Source of the DNA: Pseudomonadota bacterium
Lineage (GTDB): Bacteria; Pseudomonadota; Alphaproteobacteria; Rhizobiales; Rhizobiaceae
Direction: 5' to 3'
Assembly: GCA_020161665.1 (NCBI GenBank)
Contig: JAIUPA010000003.1
Span: 1-64,000, forward strand
DNA: 64,000 nucleotides
Below are positions 8,978 to 17,774 of this stretch, in pieces; the stretch's first letter is position 1, and every line of letters starts with the position of its first letter. The translations under genes were made by a program, and so were the position numbers. The notes under the pieces were generated by a model. That model searched no databases and was not told where the DNA came from. It saw only the letters and a program-made list of their open reading frames with translations.

Positions 8978-9003
8978 AAAAAAGCCGGGCGCGATGGCCC
9001 GGC
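8978..9003 (-). terminator. Rho-independent terminator downstream of terC
   Basis: On the minus strand GCCGGGC and GCCCGGC pair around a 6-base loop and are followed by six T residues. It lies about 140 bases after the terC stop, beyond an interspersed repeat, and would insulate terC from urtA. Confidence 0.75.
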
Positions 9004-9035
9004 CAGACTGCTGACAAAGCTCGAAAACCTCTCTT

Positions 9036-9113
9036 TTCGTCATGGTCGGGCTTGACCCGACCATCCATACGTCATCGAATGATGGATCCTCGGGTCAAGC
9101 CCGAGGATGACGG
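9036..9113. repeat. Interspersed palindromic repeat, copy 1
   Basis: A 78-base element made of two hairpins, GGTCGGGCTTGACCCGACC and TCCTCGGGTCAAGCCCGAGG, separated by a variable loop and flanked by TTCGTCA and GATGACGG. A second copy with the same ends is at 32174-32252. The two hairpins share the 13-mer CGGGTCAAGCCCG in opposite orientation. It is a non-coding REP-like element of a type frequent in Rhizobiales. Confidence 0.85.
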
Positions 9114-9141
9114 AGTGTGTAGGGAAAGGCTTGCGTTCACC

Positions 9142-9771
9142 TCAACCAAGGAAGCTCTGGATTTCCGGCCAAAGCTCCAGGAATCCGGTATAAAGCATGT
9201 TGATCGTCACATAGACGATCACGCCAAGGCCCACATAGGCAATCCAGCGATGCTTGTGCAGAAGGCGCGCCACGAGATTGGCGGCAAGGCCCATCAGGCC
9301 AATCGACAGGATGAGGCCGATGATCAGCACCGACGTATGTTCGCGCGCAGCCCCGGCGACCGCCAGAACATTGTCGAGCGACATGGAAACATCGGCAATG
9401 ACAATCTGCATGGCCGCCTGCAGGAACGTCTTCTTGACGTTGTAATCAACGTCATCCGTCTCGCCTTCATGATGCGGCTGGGCGGCGGCTTCACGCAGTT
9501 CGCTCCACATCTTCCAGCAGACCCAGGCCAAAAGCACGCCCCCCAGGAAATGCAGACCCTTGAGGTTCATGAGATAGGCGGTACCGCTGGCAAAACCGAT
9601 GCGCAAAACGGTGGCCGCGAGAATGCCCACCAGAATGGCTTTGTTGCGCTGATGGGCGGGAAGACCCGCCGCCGCAAGTCCGATGACAACTGCGTTGTCG
9701 CCTGCCAGAACGAGGTCGATGGCAATCACCTGCAACAGCGCCATAATGCCTTCCGGCGTGAAGATTTCCAT
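9142..9771 (-). CDS. TerC/YjbE family integral membrane protein
   Basis: A 209-residue membrane protein with about 7 hydrophobic segments. Two acidic membrane motifs typical of TerC proteins are visible: IDLVLAGDNAVVIG near residue 20 and IVIADVSMSLDNVLAVAGAA near residue 125. Family members are associated with tellurite resistance or manganese export; the substrate here is unknown. The start at 9771 (MEIFTPEGIMALLQV) is preferred over in-frame upstream codons. It sits alone between urtA and the divergent kinase gene, so a functional link with urea uptake is not implied. Confidence 0.87.
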   Translation of the reverse strand: MEIFTPEGIMALLQVIAIDLVLAGDNAVVIGLAAAGLPAHQRNKAILVGILAATVLRIGFASGTAYLMNLKGLHFLGGVLLAWVCWKMWSELREAAAQPHHEGETDDVDYNVKKTFLQAAMQIVIADVSMSLDNVLAVAGAAREHTSVLIIGLILSIGLMGLAANLVARLLHKHRWIAYVGLGVIVYVTINMLYTGFLELWPEIQSFLG

Positions 9772-9886
9772 TCTTTCGGCCTCGCAAACCGTCATCACAT
9801 TCGTTAACGCCCGCGTTACCAGACTTTGCCCGCCAAGGAAAAGCAACCTTAAGGCGAATTGCGCGTGCCTTACGCACGTAACGACC

Positions 9887-9902
9887 TACGTCATATGACG
9901 TA
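9887..9902. promoter_or_regulatory. 16-bp palindrome TACGTCATATGACGTA upstream of the hybrid kinase
   Basis: A second, identical copy of the palindrome at 8925-8940. It ends 89 bases before the kinase ATG at 9992 and lies 116 bases upstream of the divergent terC start. The distance to the kinase gene is similar to that from the other copy to urtA, consistent with an autoregulatory site. Confidence 0.7.
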
Positions 9903-9991
9903 GATGGCACTGGGAAACTTGAAAGCCCAACCCTTTAACGCCAGGAACCGGGCATGCTAGTAAGAACGGGGAACGAAGCGGAAAGAGTAGC

Positions 9992-12900
9992 ATGACAGCG
10001 CGGCAACGCATCATTCCAGTGAGGCGCGAATACAATCGCTGGGTGGCGAACCAGACGCTGGAAGACTACGCCCTGCGTTTCACCGCCAAGAGCGCCCGCC
10101 GCTTTTCCTCCGACCGCATTTCGCAAACCGCCATCGGCGCCATTTCCTTTCTGGCGCTGGAAGCCATCGGCGGGGCCATCACCCTTTCCTACGGCACGAC
10201 CAATGCGTTCTTCGCCATTGTCGCCGCCTCCATCGCCATGCTGGCGATTGGCCTGCCCATCAGCCGCTATGCCATCCGCCACGGCGTCGATATCGACCTT
10301 CTGACGCGTGGCGCAAGCTTCGGCTATATCGGCTCCACCATCACCTCGCTGATCTATGCCAGCTTCACCTTCATGCTCTTTGCCATCGAGGCATCGATCA
10401 TGTCCGGCGCACTCGAACTGGCCTTCGGCCTGCCCGTGTGGATCGGCTATATTGTCAGCGCGCTGGTCGTCATTCCGCTCGTCACCCACGGCGTGCAGCT
10501 GATTTCCCGCTTCCAGCTGGTCACGCAGCCCTTCTGGATCATCCTCAACATCCTGCCCTTCATCTTCATCGCCTTCATGGATTCGGGGAAGTTTGATCTC
10601 TGGGTGGCTTTTGAGGGCATCCACCATGCCGCCTCCGAACCGGGCAGCTTCGCCCCCTTCCGGCTGGTGGAGTTCGGTGCGGCCTCCGCCGTCATTCTGG
10701 CGCTCATGTCGCAGATCGGCGAACAGGTGGACTTTCTGCGCTTTCTCCCCCCCGAGGGGCAGACCAGCCTTCGCCGGCGCATCGCCGTGTTTCTCGCCGG
10801 GCCGGGCTGGGTCATCGTCGGCGCGCCAAAACTTCTGGCCGGTTCCTTCCTCGTCGTGCTGACGCTTTCGAGCGGCATTCCGGCCAATGAGGCCGCTGAT
10901 CCCTCGCACATGTATGCCGTGGCCTTCGGCTACATGATTCCGAACGAGAAGGCCGCCCTTCTCCTGATGGCCGCCTTTGTTGTCGTCTCGCAGTTGAAGA
11001 TCAACGTGATGAACGCCTATGCCGGGTCGCTCGCCTGGTCGAACTTCTTCTCGCGCCTCACCCACAGCCATCCGGGCCGCGTCGTCTGGTTGGTCTTCAA
11101 CGTGGCGATTGCGCTTCTCCTGATGGAACTCGGCATCTACCGGCTGCTTGAAGAAACACTCGGCATCTTTTCGATTGTCGCGACCGCTTGGCTCTGCACC
11201 ATTTCCGCCGATCTCTTCATCAACAAGCCGCTCGGCCTCGCCCCACCCGGCATCGAGTTCAAGCGCGCCCATCTCTACGACATCAACCCGGTGGGAACCG
11301 GCACGCTCATCCTCTCGGCAGGCATTGCGCTCTTTGCCCATTTCGGCCTGTTCGGTGCGGTGGCCGCTTCGCTTGCGCCTTACATCGCGCTTGTCGCCGC
11401 CCTCATCATCTCACCGCTGATCGCCTGGGCCACGAAGGGCAAATTCTACCTCGCCCGCAAGCCGCGCCGCCAATGGAAGAACCTCACCGGCATCACCTGC
11501 TCCATCTGCCAGCACCCGTTCGAGCCGGAAGATATGGCCTGGTGCCCCGCCTATTCAGCGCCGATCTGCTCGCTATGCTGCTCGCTCGACAGCCGCTGCC
11601 ACGACATGTGCAAGCCGAAGGCCCGCCTCAATGCACAGGCCGGTTCCGTGGCTCGCAAATTCCTCTCGGAAAAGATCGTCGAATGGATGGCGTCCCGCCT
11701 CGGGCGCTATGTGCTGGCCACCTGCATGTCGATCACCGTCATCGGTGCCATTCTCGCCCTCGTCGCCCATCAGGTGGGCGCGGCTTCGCCGGAAACCGCA
11801 GAGGTCGTCAACCGCGTGACGCTCATCGTCTTCTTCGTCTTCTCGGTGATTGCCGGCGTGGTCTGCTGGTTCTATGTGCTGGCCCATGATGCGCAGGTGG
11901 TGGCCGAAGAGGAAAGCTTCCGCCAGAACAGCCTGCTTCTGAAGGAGATCTCCGCTCACAAAAAGACGGACGCGGCGCTTCAAAATGCCAAGGAAGTGGC
12001 CGAAGCCGCCAACCGCGCCAAGAGCCGCTACGTCGTCGGCCTTTCCCATGAACTGCGCACGCCGCTCAACGCCGTGCTGGGTTACGCCCAGATCCTTGAA
12101 CGCGACGACACGATCCCGACACCGCGCCAGTCGGCCATCCGCGTGATCCGCCGCTCCGCCGAGCATCTCTCCGGCCTGATCGACGGCCTTCTCGACATTT
12201 CCAAGATCGAGGCGGGTCGCCTGCAGGTCTATTCCAACGAAATCAACCTGCAGGACTTTCTCGACCAGATCGTCGACATGTTCCGCCCGCAGGCTCTGGC
12301 CAAGGGCCTGACCTTCGAGCATGAGCGCGCCCGCATGATGCCGCGTTACGTGCGCGCCGATGAAAAGCGCCTGCGCCAGATCCTCGTCAACCTGCTGTCG
12401 AATGCCATCAAGTTCACCGATAGCGGCACGGTGCGCTTCGATATCGGCTACCGTAATCAGGTCGCGACCTTTACCGTCTCCGATACCGGACGCGGCATTT
12501 CCGAACGCGACCTCACCCGGATTTACGAGCCTTTCCAGCGCGGCGAGGCCGAAAGCGTGCGCCCGCTGCCGGGGCTGGGGCTTGGCCTCACCATCACCAA
12601 GCTTTTGACCAACACGCTGGGCGGCGAAATTTCCGTGACCAGCGAACACGGCAAGGGCACCACGTTCAAGGTGCGGCTGATGCTGTCGGCGATCGACCGC
12701 CCGCTGCCCGCCCCGCCCGCCGAAAAGAAGATCGTCGGCTACACAGGGCCACGTCGCACCATCGTCGTGGTGGACGACAACGAGGACCATCGCGACCTGA
12801 TGCATGCGGTGCTGTCGCCGCTCGATTTCGTCGTGCTGACGGCGGGAAGCGGCGAGGCCTGCCTGACGCTGATCGAGGGCATTCGCCCCGATCTCTTCCT

Positions 12901-13390
12901 CATCGATATTTCCATGCCCGGCATGAATGGCTGGCAACTCGTCTCCAAGCTGCGCGACGCAGGGCAGATCGCCCCCATCTTCATGCTCTCGGCCAATATC
13001 GGCGATGGCTCCTTCGCCGGGGCCGATCAGGGCGGCCATAATGGCGCGATTTCCAAGCCCGTCGATATCCGCCAGCTTTGCGACAAGCTGGCGCTGACGC
13101 TTGGTCTGGACTGGGTTTGGGCCGGGGAAGAGCCGCCCTCCCCGCCGCCGCCGGTCCGCGCCACGCTCAAAAGCCCCGGTGCCAGCCATGTTGACGAATT
13201 GATCCGTCTTGGCGAAATCGGCTATGTGCGCGGCATCCGCGCAAAGCTTGCCGAGCTGGCGCAGCAGCCGGACAACAAGCCCTTTACCGAAGCGCTCGAA
13301 GCCTATGTGCAGGTCTTCGATCTGGCGGGCTATGCCGCCTTCCTCGCCCGCTTTGCGGATCAGGATGAAAGGAACCCGGACCATGCCTGA
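9992..13390 (+). CDS. Hybrid sensor histidine kinase with NCS1-permease-like sensor domain and cysteine cluster
   Basis: A 1132-residue multidomain protein. Residues about 25-490 resemble NCS1 nucleobase/cytosine/allantoin permeases, with roughly 12 membrane spans and stretches such as LEAIGGAITLSYGTTNA and LLTRGASFGYIGS. Residues 503-540 contain eight cysteines (503, 506, 518, 526, 529, 530, 536, 540), a probable metal or redox site. Two more membrane spans follow (about 573-598 and 610-632), then a HisKA domain with the phosphoacceptor in SHELRTPLNAVLGY (His686), an HATPase domain (NLLSNAIKF, DTGRGIS, GLGLGL), and a receiver with Asp928/929, phosphoacceptor Asp972 and Lys1022. About 80 residues of unknown function end the protein. 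The stop overlaps the next regulator gene by 8 bases. The ligand is unknown; context suggests urea or a purine-derived nitrogen compound. Confidence 0.9.
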   Translation: MTARQRIIPVRREYNRWVANQTLEDYALRFTAKSARRFSSDRISQTAIGAISFLALEAIGGAITLSYGTTNAFFAIVAASIAMLAIGLPISRYAIRHGVDIDLLTRGASFGYIGSTITSLIYASFTFMLFAIEASIMSGALELAFGLPVWIGYIVSALVVIPLVTHGVQLISRFQLVTQPFWIILNILPFIFIAFMDSGKFDLWVAFEGIHHAASEPGSFAPFRLVEFGAASAVILALMSQIGEQVDFLRFLPPEGQTSLRRRIAVFLAGPGWVIVGAPKLLAGSFLVVLTLSSGIPANEAADPSHMYAVAFGYMIPNEKAALLLMAAFVVVSQLKINVMNAYAGSLAWSNFFSRLTHSHPGRVVWLVFNVAIALLLMELGIYRLLEETLGIFSIVATAWLCTISADLFINKPLGLAPPGIEFKRAHLYDINPVGTGTLILSAGIALFAHFGLFGAVAASLAPYIALVAALIISPLIAWATKGKFYLARKPRRQWKNLTGITCSICQHPFEPEDMAWCPAYSAPICSLCCSLDSRCHDMCKPKARLNAQAGSVARKFLSEKIVEWMASRLGRYVLATCMSITVIGAILALVAHQVGAASPETAEVVNRVTLIVFFVFSVIAGVVCWFYVLAHDAQVVAEEESFRQNSLLLKEISAHKKTDAALQNAKEVAEAANRAKSRYVVGLSHELRTPLNAVLGYAQILERDDTIPTPRQSAIRVIRRSAEHLSGLIDGLLDISKIEAGRLQVYSNEINLQDFLDQIVDMFRPQALAKGLTFEHERARMMPRYVRADEKRLRQILVNLLSNAIKFTDSGTVRFDIGYRNQVATFTVSDTGRGISERDLTRIYEPFQRGEAESVRPLPGLGLGLTITKLLTNTLGGEISVTSEHGKGTTFKVRLMLSAIDRPLPAPPAEKKIVGYTGPRRTIVVVDDNEDHRDLMHAVLSPLDFVVLTAGSGEACLTLIEGIRPDLFLIDISMPGMNGWQLVSKLRDAGQIAPIFMLSANIGDGSFAGADQGGHNGAISKPVDIRQLCDKLALTLGLDWVWAGEEPPSPPPPVRATLKSPGASHVDELIRLGEIGYVRGIRAKLAELAQQPDNKPFTEALEAYVQVFDLAGYAAFLARFADQDERNPDHA

Positions 13391-14309
13391 AGCAGGTCAC
13401 CGCCGCGATATCATTCTGCTCGTGGATGACAGTCCCGAAGCGCTGGGCTTCCTCACCGAAGCGCTGGAACAGGCCGGTTACTCCGTTCTGATTTCCACCT
13501 CCGGCAAGGGCGCGCTCGGCATTGTCGAACGCATCACACCCGACCTCATCCTGCTCGATGCCGTCATGCCCGGCATGGATGGCTTTGAGACCTGCCGTCA
13601 GTTGAAGGCGAGCGCCGCCGCCGCTCAGGTGCCGGTGATCTTCATGACCGGCCTGACGGAGACCGGCCACATCGTTCACGCGCTCGAATCGGGCGGCGTG
13701 GACTATCTCACCAAGCCCATCGACATCGACGAATTGCGCGCCCGCATCCGCGTGCATCTGGCCAATGCCCGCTCGGCCCAGAGTGCGCGCGTCGCACTCG
13801 ATGCCACCGGACGCCATCTTCTGGCGGTTGCCACCGACGGCCACCTGCAATGGTCCACGCCGCAGGCCGCCCGCCTTGCCGACACGGCCGCAGGTCGCGA
13901 AAACGGTCTGGACCATGTGCTGACCGCCATCACACTCTGGATGAAGGACCGCACCCGCCCCGGCTTTGCGCAGGATGCCGCTTTTCCGGTGATGATTGGC
14001 GGGGTGGAAACGGCGCTCCAACTTGCCTTTCTGGGCAGCATCGGTCCCGATGAATTCCTCTTTCGCCTGACGGCAACGGCACAACGCAACGAAGAGGACA
14101 TTCTGCGCCGTGCCTTTTCGCTGACCGCCCGCGAATCGGAAGTGCTGTTGTGGATCGCCCGCGGCAAGGCCAACCGTGACATTGGCGAAATTCTGGGCCT
14201 GTCGGCCCGCACCGTGAACAAACACCTTGAGCAGATCTATGTGAAGCTTGGCGTCGAAAACCGCGCCTCGGCAGCGGTCAAGGCTGCGCAGGCCCTGCAC
14301 GAGGTCTGA
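13383..14309 (+). CDS. Response regulator: receiver plus LuxR-type DNA-binding domain
   Basis: A 308-residue regulator. The receiver spans residues about 9-130 (LLVDDSPEALGF, phosphoacceptor Asp59 in LILLDAVMPGMDGF, lysine in LTKPIDIDEL). A linker region of about 110 residues follows, then a C-terminal LuxR/NarL helix-turn-helix at about 245-305 (LTARESEVLLWIARGKANRDI, LSARTVNKHLEQIYVKLGVENR, given in pieces). The ATG at 13383 overlaps the end of the kinase gene (ATGCCTGA), so the two are translationally coupled and form a phosphorelay. It is the best candidate to bind the two TACGTCATATGACGTA palindromes, one in front of this operon and one in front of urtA. Confidence 0.92.
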   Translation: MPEAGHRRDIILLVDDSPEALGFLTEALEQAGYSVLISTSGKGALGIVERITPDLILLDAVMPGMDGFETCRQLKASAAAAQVPVIFMTGLTETGHIVHALESGGVDYLTKPIDIDELRARIRVHLANARSAQSARVALDATGRHLLAVATDGHLQWSTPQAARLADTAAGRENGLDHVLTAITLWMKDRTRPGFAQDAAFPVMIGGVETALQLAFLGSIGPDEFLFRLTATAQRNEEDILRRAFSLTARESEVLLWIARGKANRDIGEILGLSARTVNKHLEQIYVKLGVENRASAAVKAAQALHEV

Positions 14310-14354
14310 ACCCGCCAACGGCAGCAAGCGGCCCCAATTTCTCCCCAGAAACAG

Positions 14355-14381
14355 AAAAAGCCCGGCACATGGCCGGGCTTT
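14355..14381. terminator. Bidirectional terminator between the response regulator and livK
   Basis: AAAGCCCGGC and GCCGGGCTTT pair around a short loop, with A-rich and T-rich flanks, between two convergent genes. It can serve the plus-strand kinase-regulator operon and the minus-strand DNA downstream of livK. Confidence 0.8.
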
Positions 14382-14402
14382 CCCTGTTCATTCCGGAAGG
14401 AA

Positions 14403-15521
14403 TTAGTCGATCGGGAAGTAGTTGTACTTGCCGTCGTCGCCCTTCTTCCACTGGTAGGTGATGTAGTCCGGACGCGTGATGTCGCCCTTGGCATCGAAGG
14501 ACAGATCGCCGATAGCGGTCTTGAACGGACCCTTTTCCTTCATGGCCTTGGCAACGGCTTCCGGATCGGAAGAACCGGCAGCCTTGGCGGCTTCAGCAAT
14601 CACCTGGAGACCAGAGTAGGAATAGAGCGTGTAGGCTTCCGGCTCGAAACCAGCCTTGCGGAAGGTTTCAACCAGGTCCTTCGATTCCGGACGCGTGCGC
14701 GGATCCGGAGCAAAGGTGTTGTAGGTGCCGGCAACGGCGTCACCAGCAATCGAAGCCAGTTCGTTCGAAACGATACCGTCACCCGAGAAGAGCGGAGCCT
14801 TCAGGCCCTGGTCAGCAGCCTGACGGATGATGAGACCAGCTTCGGTGTGCAGACCGCCGAAGTAGATCAGGGTCGTGCCAGCCTGCTTCATCTTGGCGAT
14901 GAGGGCCGAGTAGTCCTTTTCACCGGGGGTGATGCCTTCGTAGATGACTTCCGTCACGCCAGCAGCGTTGAGAGCCTTCTTGGTTTCATCGGCAAGGCCC
15001 TGACCATAGGGGGTCTTGTCGTGAACGATGGCAACCTTGGCATCCTTGAACTTTTCAGAGATGTACTTGCCGGCAACAGCGCCCTGCTGGTCGTCACGAC
15101 CGCAGGTACGGAAGGTGTTCCACAGGCCACGCTCGGTGAACTTCGGGTTGGTCGAAGCCGGGGTGATCTGCAGGATGCCGTTTTCAGCGTAAACTTCAGA
15201 AGCCGGGATGGAAACGCCCGAGTTGAAGTGGCCGACCACGAACTTCACGCCATCAGCAGCGAACTTGTTGGCAACCGAAACGCCCTGCTTGGCGTCGGAA
15301 ACGTCGTCGCCGAGAACGATCTTGATCTTTTCGCCGTTGATGCCGCCAGCCGCGTTGATGTCGGCGGCTGCCTGTTCGGCACCCTTCTGGAGCTGCGCAC
15401 CAAAGGCAGCGTTCGGGCCGGTGAGCGGACCAGCAACGCCAACGAGAATGTCAGCCGAAGCATTGCCACTGAAGGCAACCATGGCCGTCAGCGCGACTGC
15501 GGAAAGAAGAATCTTCTTCAT
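14403..15521 (-). CDS. livK: Branched-chain amino-acid ABC transporter substrate-binding protein
   Basis: A 372-residue periplasmic binding protein. The signal peptide [20 protein letters not shown] is cleaved after ASA, and the mature protein starts [20 protein letters not shown]. The [19 protein letters not shown] stretch is characteristic of LivJ/LivK/BraC proteins. The start at 15521 has GGGAG at good spacing; the longer open frame is non-coding. By gene order (livH-M-G-F, small membrane protein, livK, all minus strand) it is the last gene of the operon, although its 197-base upstream spacer may carry its own promoter. Confidence 0.93.
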   Translation of the reverse strand: MKKILLSAVALTAMVAFSGNASADILVGVAGPLTGPNAAFGAQLQKGAEQAAADINAAGGINGEKIKIVLGDDVSDAKQGVSVANKFAADGVKFVVGHFNSGVSIPASEVYAENGILQITPASTNPKFTERGLWNTFRTCGRDDQQGAVAGKYISEKFKDAKVAIVHDKTPYGQGLADETKKALNAAGVTEVIYEGITPGEKDYSALIAKMKQAGTTLIYFGGLHTEAGLIIRQAADQGLKAPLFSGDGIVSNELASIAGDAVAGTYNTFAPDPRTRPESKDLVETFRKAGFEPEAYTLYSYSGLQVIAEAAKAAGSSDPEAVAKAMKEKGPFKTAIGDLSFDAKGDITRPDYITYQWKKGDDGKYNYFPID

Positions 15522-15717
15522 GCCAAATACTCCCAATTCATGCGGGTTCGGTTGATTTTGTCCGGACAAGCACCCGCCGAGGCTCTTCCGGAAATTGGTT
15601 CCCCATGGGCGAGGATCGCCCCCTGGCATTTCGAAGCGCCAATCTGAAAAATCAGCGACGCTTTTGTCAATCCTGGAAACGATGGCACGTGGCCAGTTTC
15701 CGGTTCCAGGTTGAAAC

Positions 15718-16074
15718 TCAGTTAACTTTCGACCGCCACGTGAAGGGCGAAGCCTTCTCGTAGAGCCAATAGTAGTTCGACACCATCTGCTCGGTGCGAC
15801 GCAGGCGGTAGCCAAGCGTTGCGAAAACCAGCAGAACCGCAGTGTCGAGCACATAATTCACAGCGCTGATGAACGGTCCCTGAAAGAGTGCGAAGTGCAG
15901 GAAGCGCGCCGCAAATCCGAGCAGGATCGTATAGAAAAGCACCGTGCCGAAATTGCTCCAGCCTTCCGCCGCCGCACGGCCCGAACGCCAGGCCGTCCAG
16001 AAGCAGAGGAGCATGACGAGAACGCGAAGAATGAGGCGCACGCCCGTATCGGTCTCGAAAAGAAGTCCTTGCAT
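15718..16074 (-). CDS. Small membrane protein of the liv operon (DUF6867-like)
   Basis: A 118-residue inner-membrane protein starting [20 protein letters not shown], with three or four hydrophobic segments and a charged C-terminus. The start at 16074 follows GGAGG with 7-base spacing. It lies between livF and livK on the same strand. I believe it corresponds to the small DUF6867 family found at this place in rhizobial liv operons, but the family assignment is from memory of context and its function is unknown. Confidence 0.75.
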   Translation of the reverse strand: MQGLLFETDTGVRLILRVLVMLLCFWTAWRSGRAAAEGWSNFGTVLFYTILLGFAARFLHFALFQGPFISAVNYVLDTAVLLVFATLGYRLRRTEQMVSNYYWLYEKASPFTWRSKVN

Positions 16075-16170
16075 TTTAAACCTCCTGAGGCGGAAGCGGC
16101 AAAACGCCCCTGCCCCGAAACTGGTAAGAGACCGGCCGCCCCGCAAATGTCCCGGGACAACCGTTCCTGA

Positions 16171-16896
16171 TCAGTGATGTCCACCTTCGAGATAGGCCGC
16201 ACGCACTTCCGGATTGGCCAGCAACTCACGACCGGAGCCGGTCATCGTCACCTTGCCGTTCACCATCACATAGGCCCGGTCGGAGAGCTTGAGCGCAGCA
16301 AAGGCGTTCTGCTCCACGAGGAACACGGTGAGCCCCTCTTCCTGGTTGAGCTTCTTGATGGCTTCGAAAATGCCCTTGACGATCAGCGGCGCGAGACCGA
16401 GCGACGGCTCGTCGAGCAGCAGAAGCTTCGGACGGGCCATCAGCGCGCGGCCAATCGACAGCATCTGCTGTTCACCGCCCGAAAGTGTTCCGCCACGCTG
16501 GCTCTGACGTTCCTTCAGACGCGGGAACATCTCGAAAATGCGCTCCACATCTTCCTTGAAATACTTCAGGTTATCGAGGCCAGCGCCCATCTGCAGGTTT
16601 TCCAGAACCGTCATGCGGCCGAAAATGCGGCGGCCTTCCGGCGACTGGGCAATGCGCATGCGGGCAATCAGATGCGTCGGCATACGGGTGATGTCAGTGC
16701 CATCGAAAATGATCGAGCCGCTGCGCGCCTGCGGCGCACCGCAAATCGTCATCATCAGCGTGGATTTACCGGCACCATTGGCCCCGATAAGGCTGACGAT
16801 CTCGCCCTTCTTCACTTCCACATCCACACCGCCAAGAGCGCGGATATTGCCGTAATAGGTTTCTACACCTTCAACTTTCAGAAGCGTCTCGCTCAT
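16171..16896 (-). CDS. livF: Branched-chain amino-acid ABC transporter ATP-binding protein LivF
   Basis: A 241-residue ATPase with Walker A GANGAGKS, signature LSGGEQQMLSIGRALM, and Walker B LLLLDEPSLGLAP. Length and the C-terminal LANPEVRAAYLEGG are typical of LivF. It overlaps livG by 4 bases and energises amino-acid import with LivG. Confidence 0.94.
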   Translation of the reverse strand: MSETLLKVEGVETYYGNIRALGGVDVEVKKGEIVSLIGANGAGKSTLMMTICGAPQARSGSIIFDGTDITRMPTHLIARMRIAQSPEGRRIFGRMTVLENLQMGAGLDNLKYFKEDVERIFEMFPRLKERQSQRGGTLSGGEQQMLSIGRALMARPKLLLLDEPSLGLAPLIVKGIFEAIKKLNQEEGLTVFLVEQNAFAALKLSDRAYVMVNGKVTMTGSGRELLANPEVRAAYLEGGHH

Positions 16897-17774
16897 GCGC
16901 CCTGCCCTCCGTCAAGGCTTTCCACTTCCGAAATCGCCTCGTCCACCTCATCGTCATCCACACCGAGATAGGCGGCGATGACCTTCGGGTCGTTCTTCAC
17001 ATGCTCCGGCGTACCGTCGGAGATCTTCTGGCCATATTCCAGCACCACAACGTGGTCGGAAATTTCCATGACCACGGACATGTCGTGCTCGATCAGAAGC
17101 AGCGACGTCCCCTCGTCACGAATGGAACGCAGCAGCGTATTCAGCGCCAGCGATTCCTTGGGGTTGAGACCGGCAGCCGGTTCGTCGAGGCAGAGAAGTT
17201 CCGGATCGGTACACATGGCGCGGGCAATTTCCAGACGGCGCTGTGCACCGTAGGAGAGATCACCCGCCGGATCGTCGGCGCGATCCAGAAGATCGGCACG
17301 CTCGAGCCAGTGAGCCGCCTTCTCAATCGCCTTCTTGGCTTCGCGCTTGTAGATCGGCGAGCCCAGAAGACCGAGAAGGGTGTAACCCGACGCCCGCATC
17401 AGCTTGTTATGCTGGGCGACGAGCAGGTTTTCCAGAACGGTCAGACCCGAAAACAGGCGAATGTTCTGGAAGGTACGGGCCACTTTCGCGTCCCGGGTGA
17501 TGATGAAATCCGGAAGGCGCTCCAGAAGGTGTTCTTCACCGTTCTGGCGCGTCATGCGGATCATGCCCATCGTCGGCTTGTAAAAGCCGGTGATGCAGTT
17601 GAACACCGTGGTCTTTCCGGCACCGTTCGGGCCGATCAGAGCCGTGATTTCGCCGCGGCGCGCCGTAAACGACAGATCATTGATCGCCATCAGGCCGCCG
17701 AAACGCATCGACAGATGTTCAACAGAGAGAATGTCTTCAGGAGACGTCATGGAATCACTCACTTTCATGATCAT
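16893..17774 (-). CDS. livG: Branched-chain amino-acid ABC transporter ATP-binding protein LivG
   Basis: A 293-residue ATPase with Walker A GPNGAGKTT, signature LSYGAQRRLEIARAM, Walker B LCLDEPAAGLNP, and the LivG-specific GFYKPTMG and FQNIRLFSGLTVLENL stretches. It carries an acidic C-terminal tail of about 25 residues (DDDEVDEAISEVESLDGG). The start at 17774 overlaps the livM stop as TGATG; later methionines at residues 3 and 9 are possible alternatives. Confidence 0.93.
   Translation of the reverse strand: MIMKVSDSMTSPEDILSVEHLSMRFGGLMAINDLSFTARRGEITALIGPNGAGKTTVFNCITGFYKPTMGMIRMTRQNGEEHLLERLPDFIITRDAKVARTFQNIRLFSGLTVLENLLVAQHNKLMRASGYTLLGLLGSPIYKREAKKAIEKAAHWLERADLLDRADDPAGDLSYGAQRRLEIARAMCTDPELLCLDEPAAGLNPKESLALNTLLRSIRDEGTSLLLIEHDMSVVMEISDHVVVLEYGQKISDGTPEHVKNDPKVIAAYLGVDDDEVDEAISEVESLDGGQGA

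Noticed and set aside
7405-9807. Open frame of 800 codons on the plus strand across urtA and terC
   Set aside because: It is antisense to two well-supported genes and crosses intergenic repeats; no coherent protein features.
9772-9886. yybP-ykoY (manganese) riboswitch ahead of terC
   Set aside because: TerC-family genes often carry it, but the conserved junction sequences of that riboswitch are not visible here.
9935-11341. Open frame of 468 codons on the minus strand
   Set aside because: Antisense to the NCS1-like part of the kinase; the plus-strand frame has clear membrane and kinase motifs.
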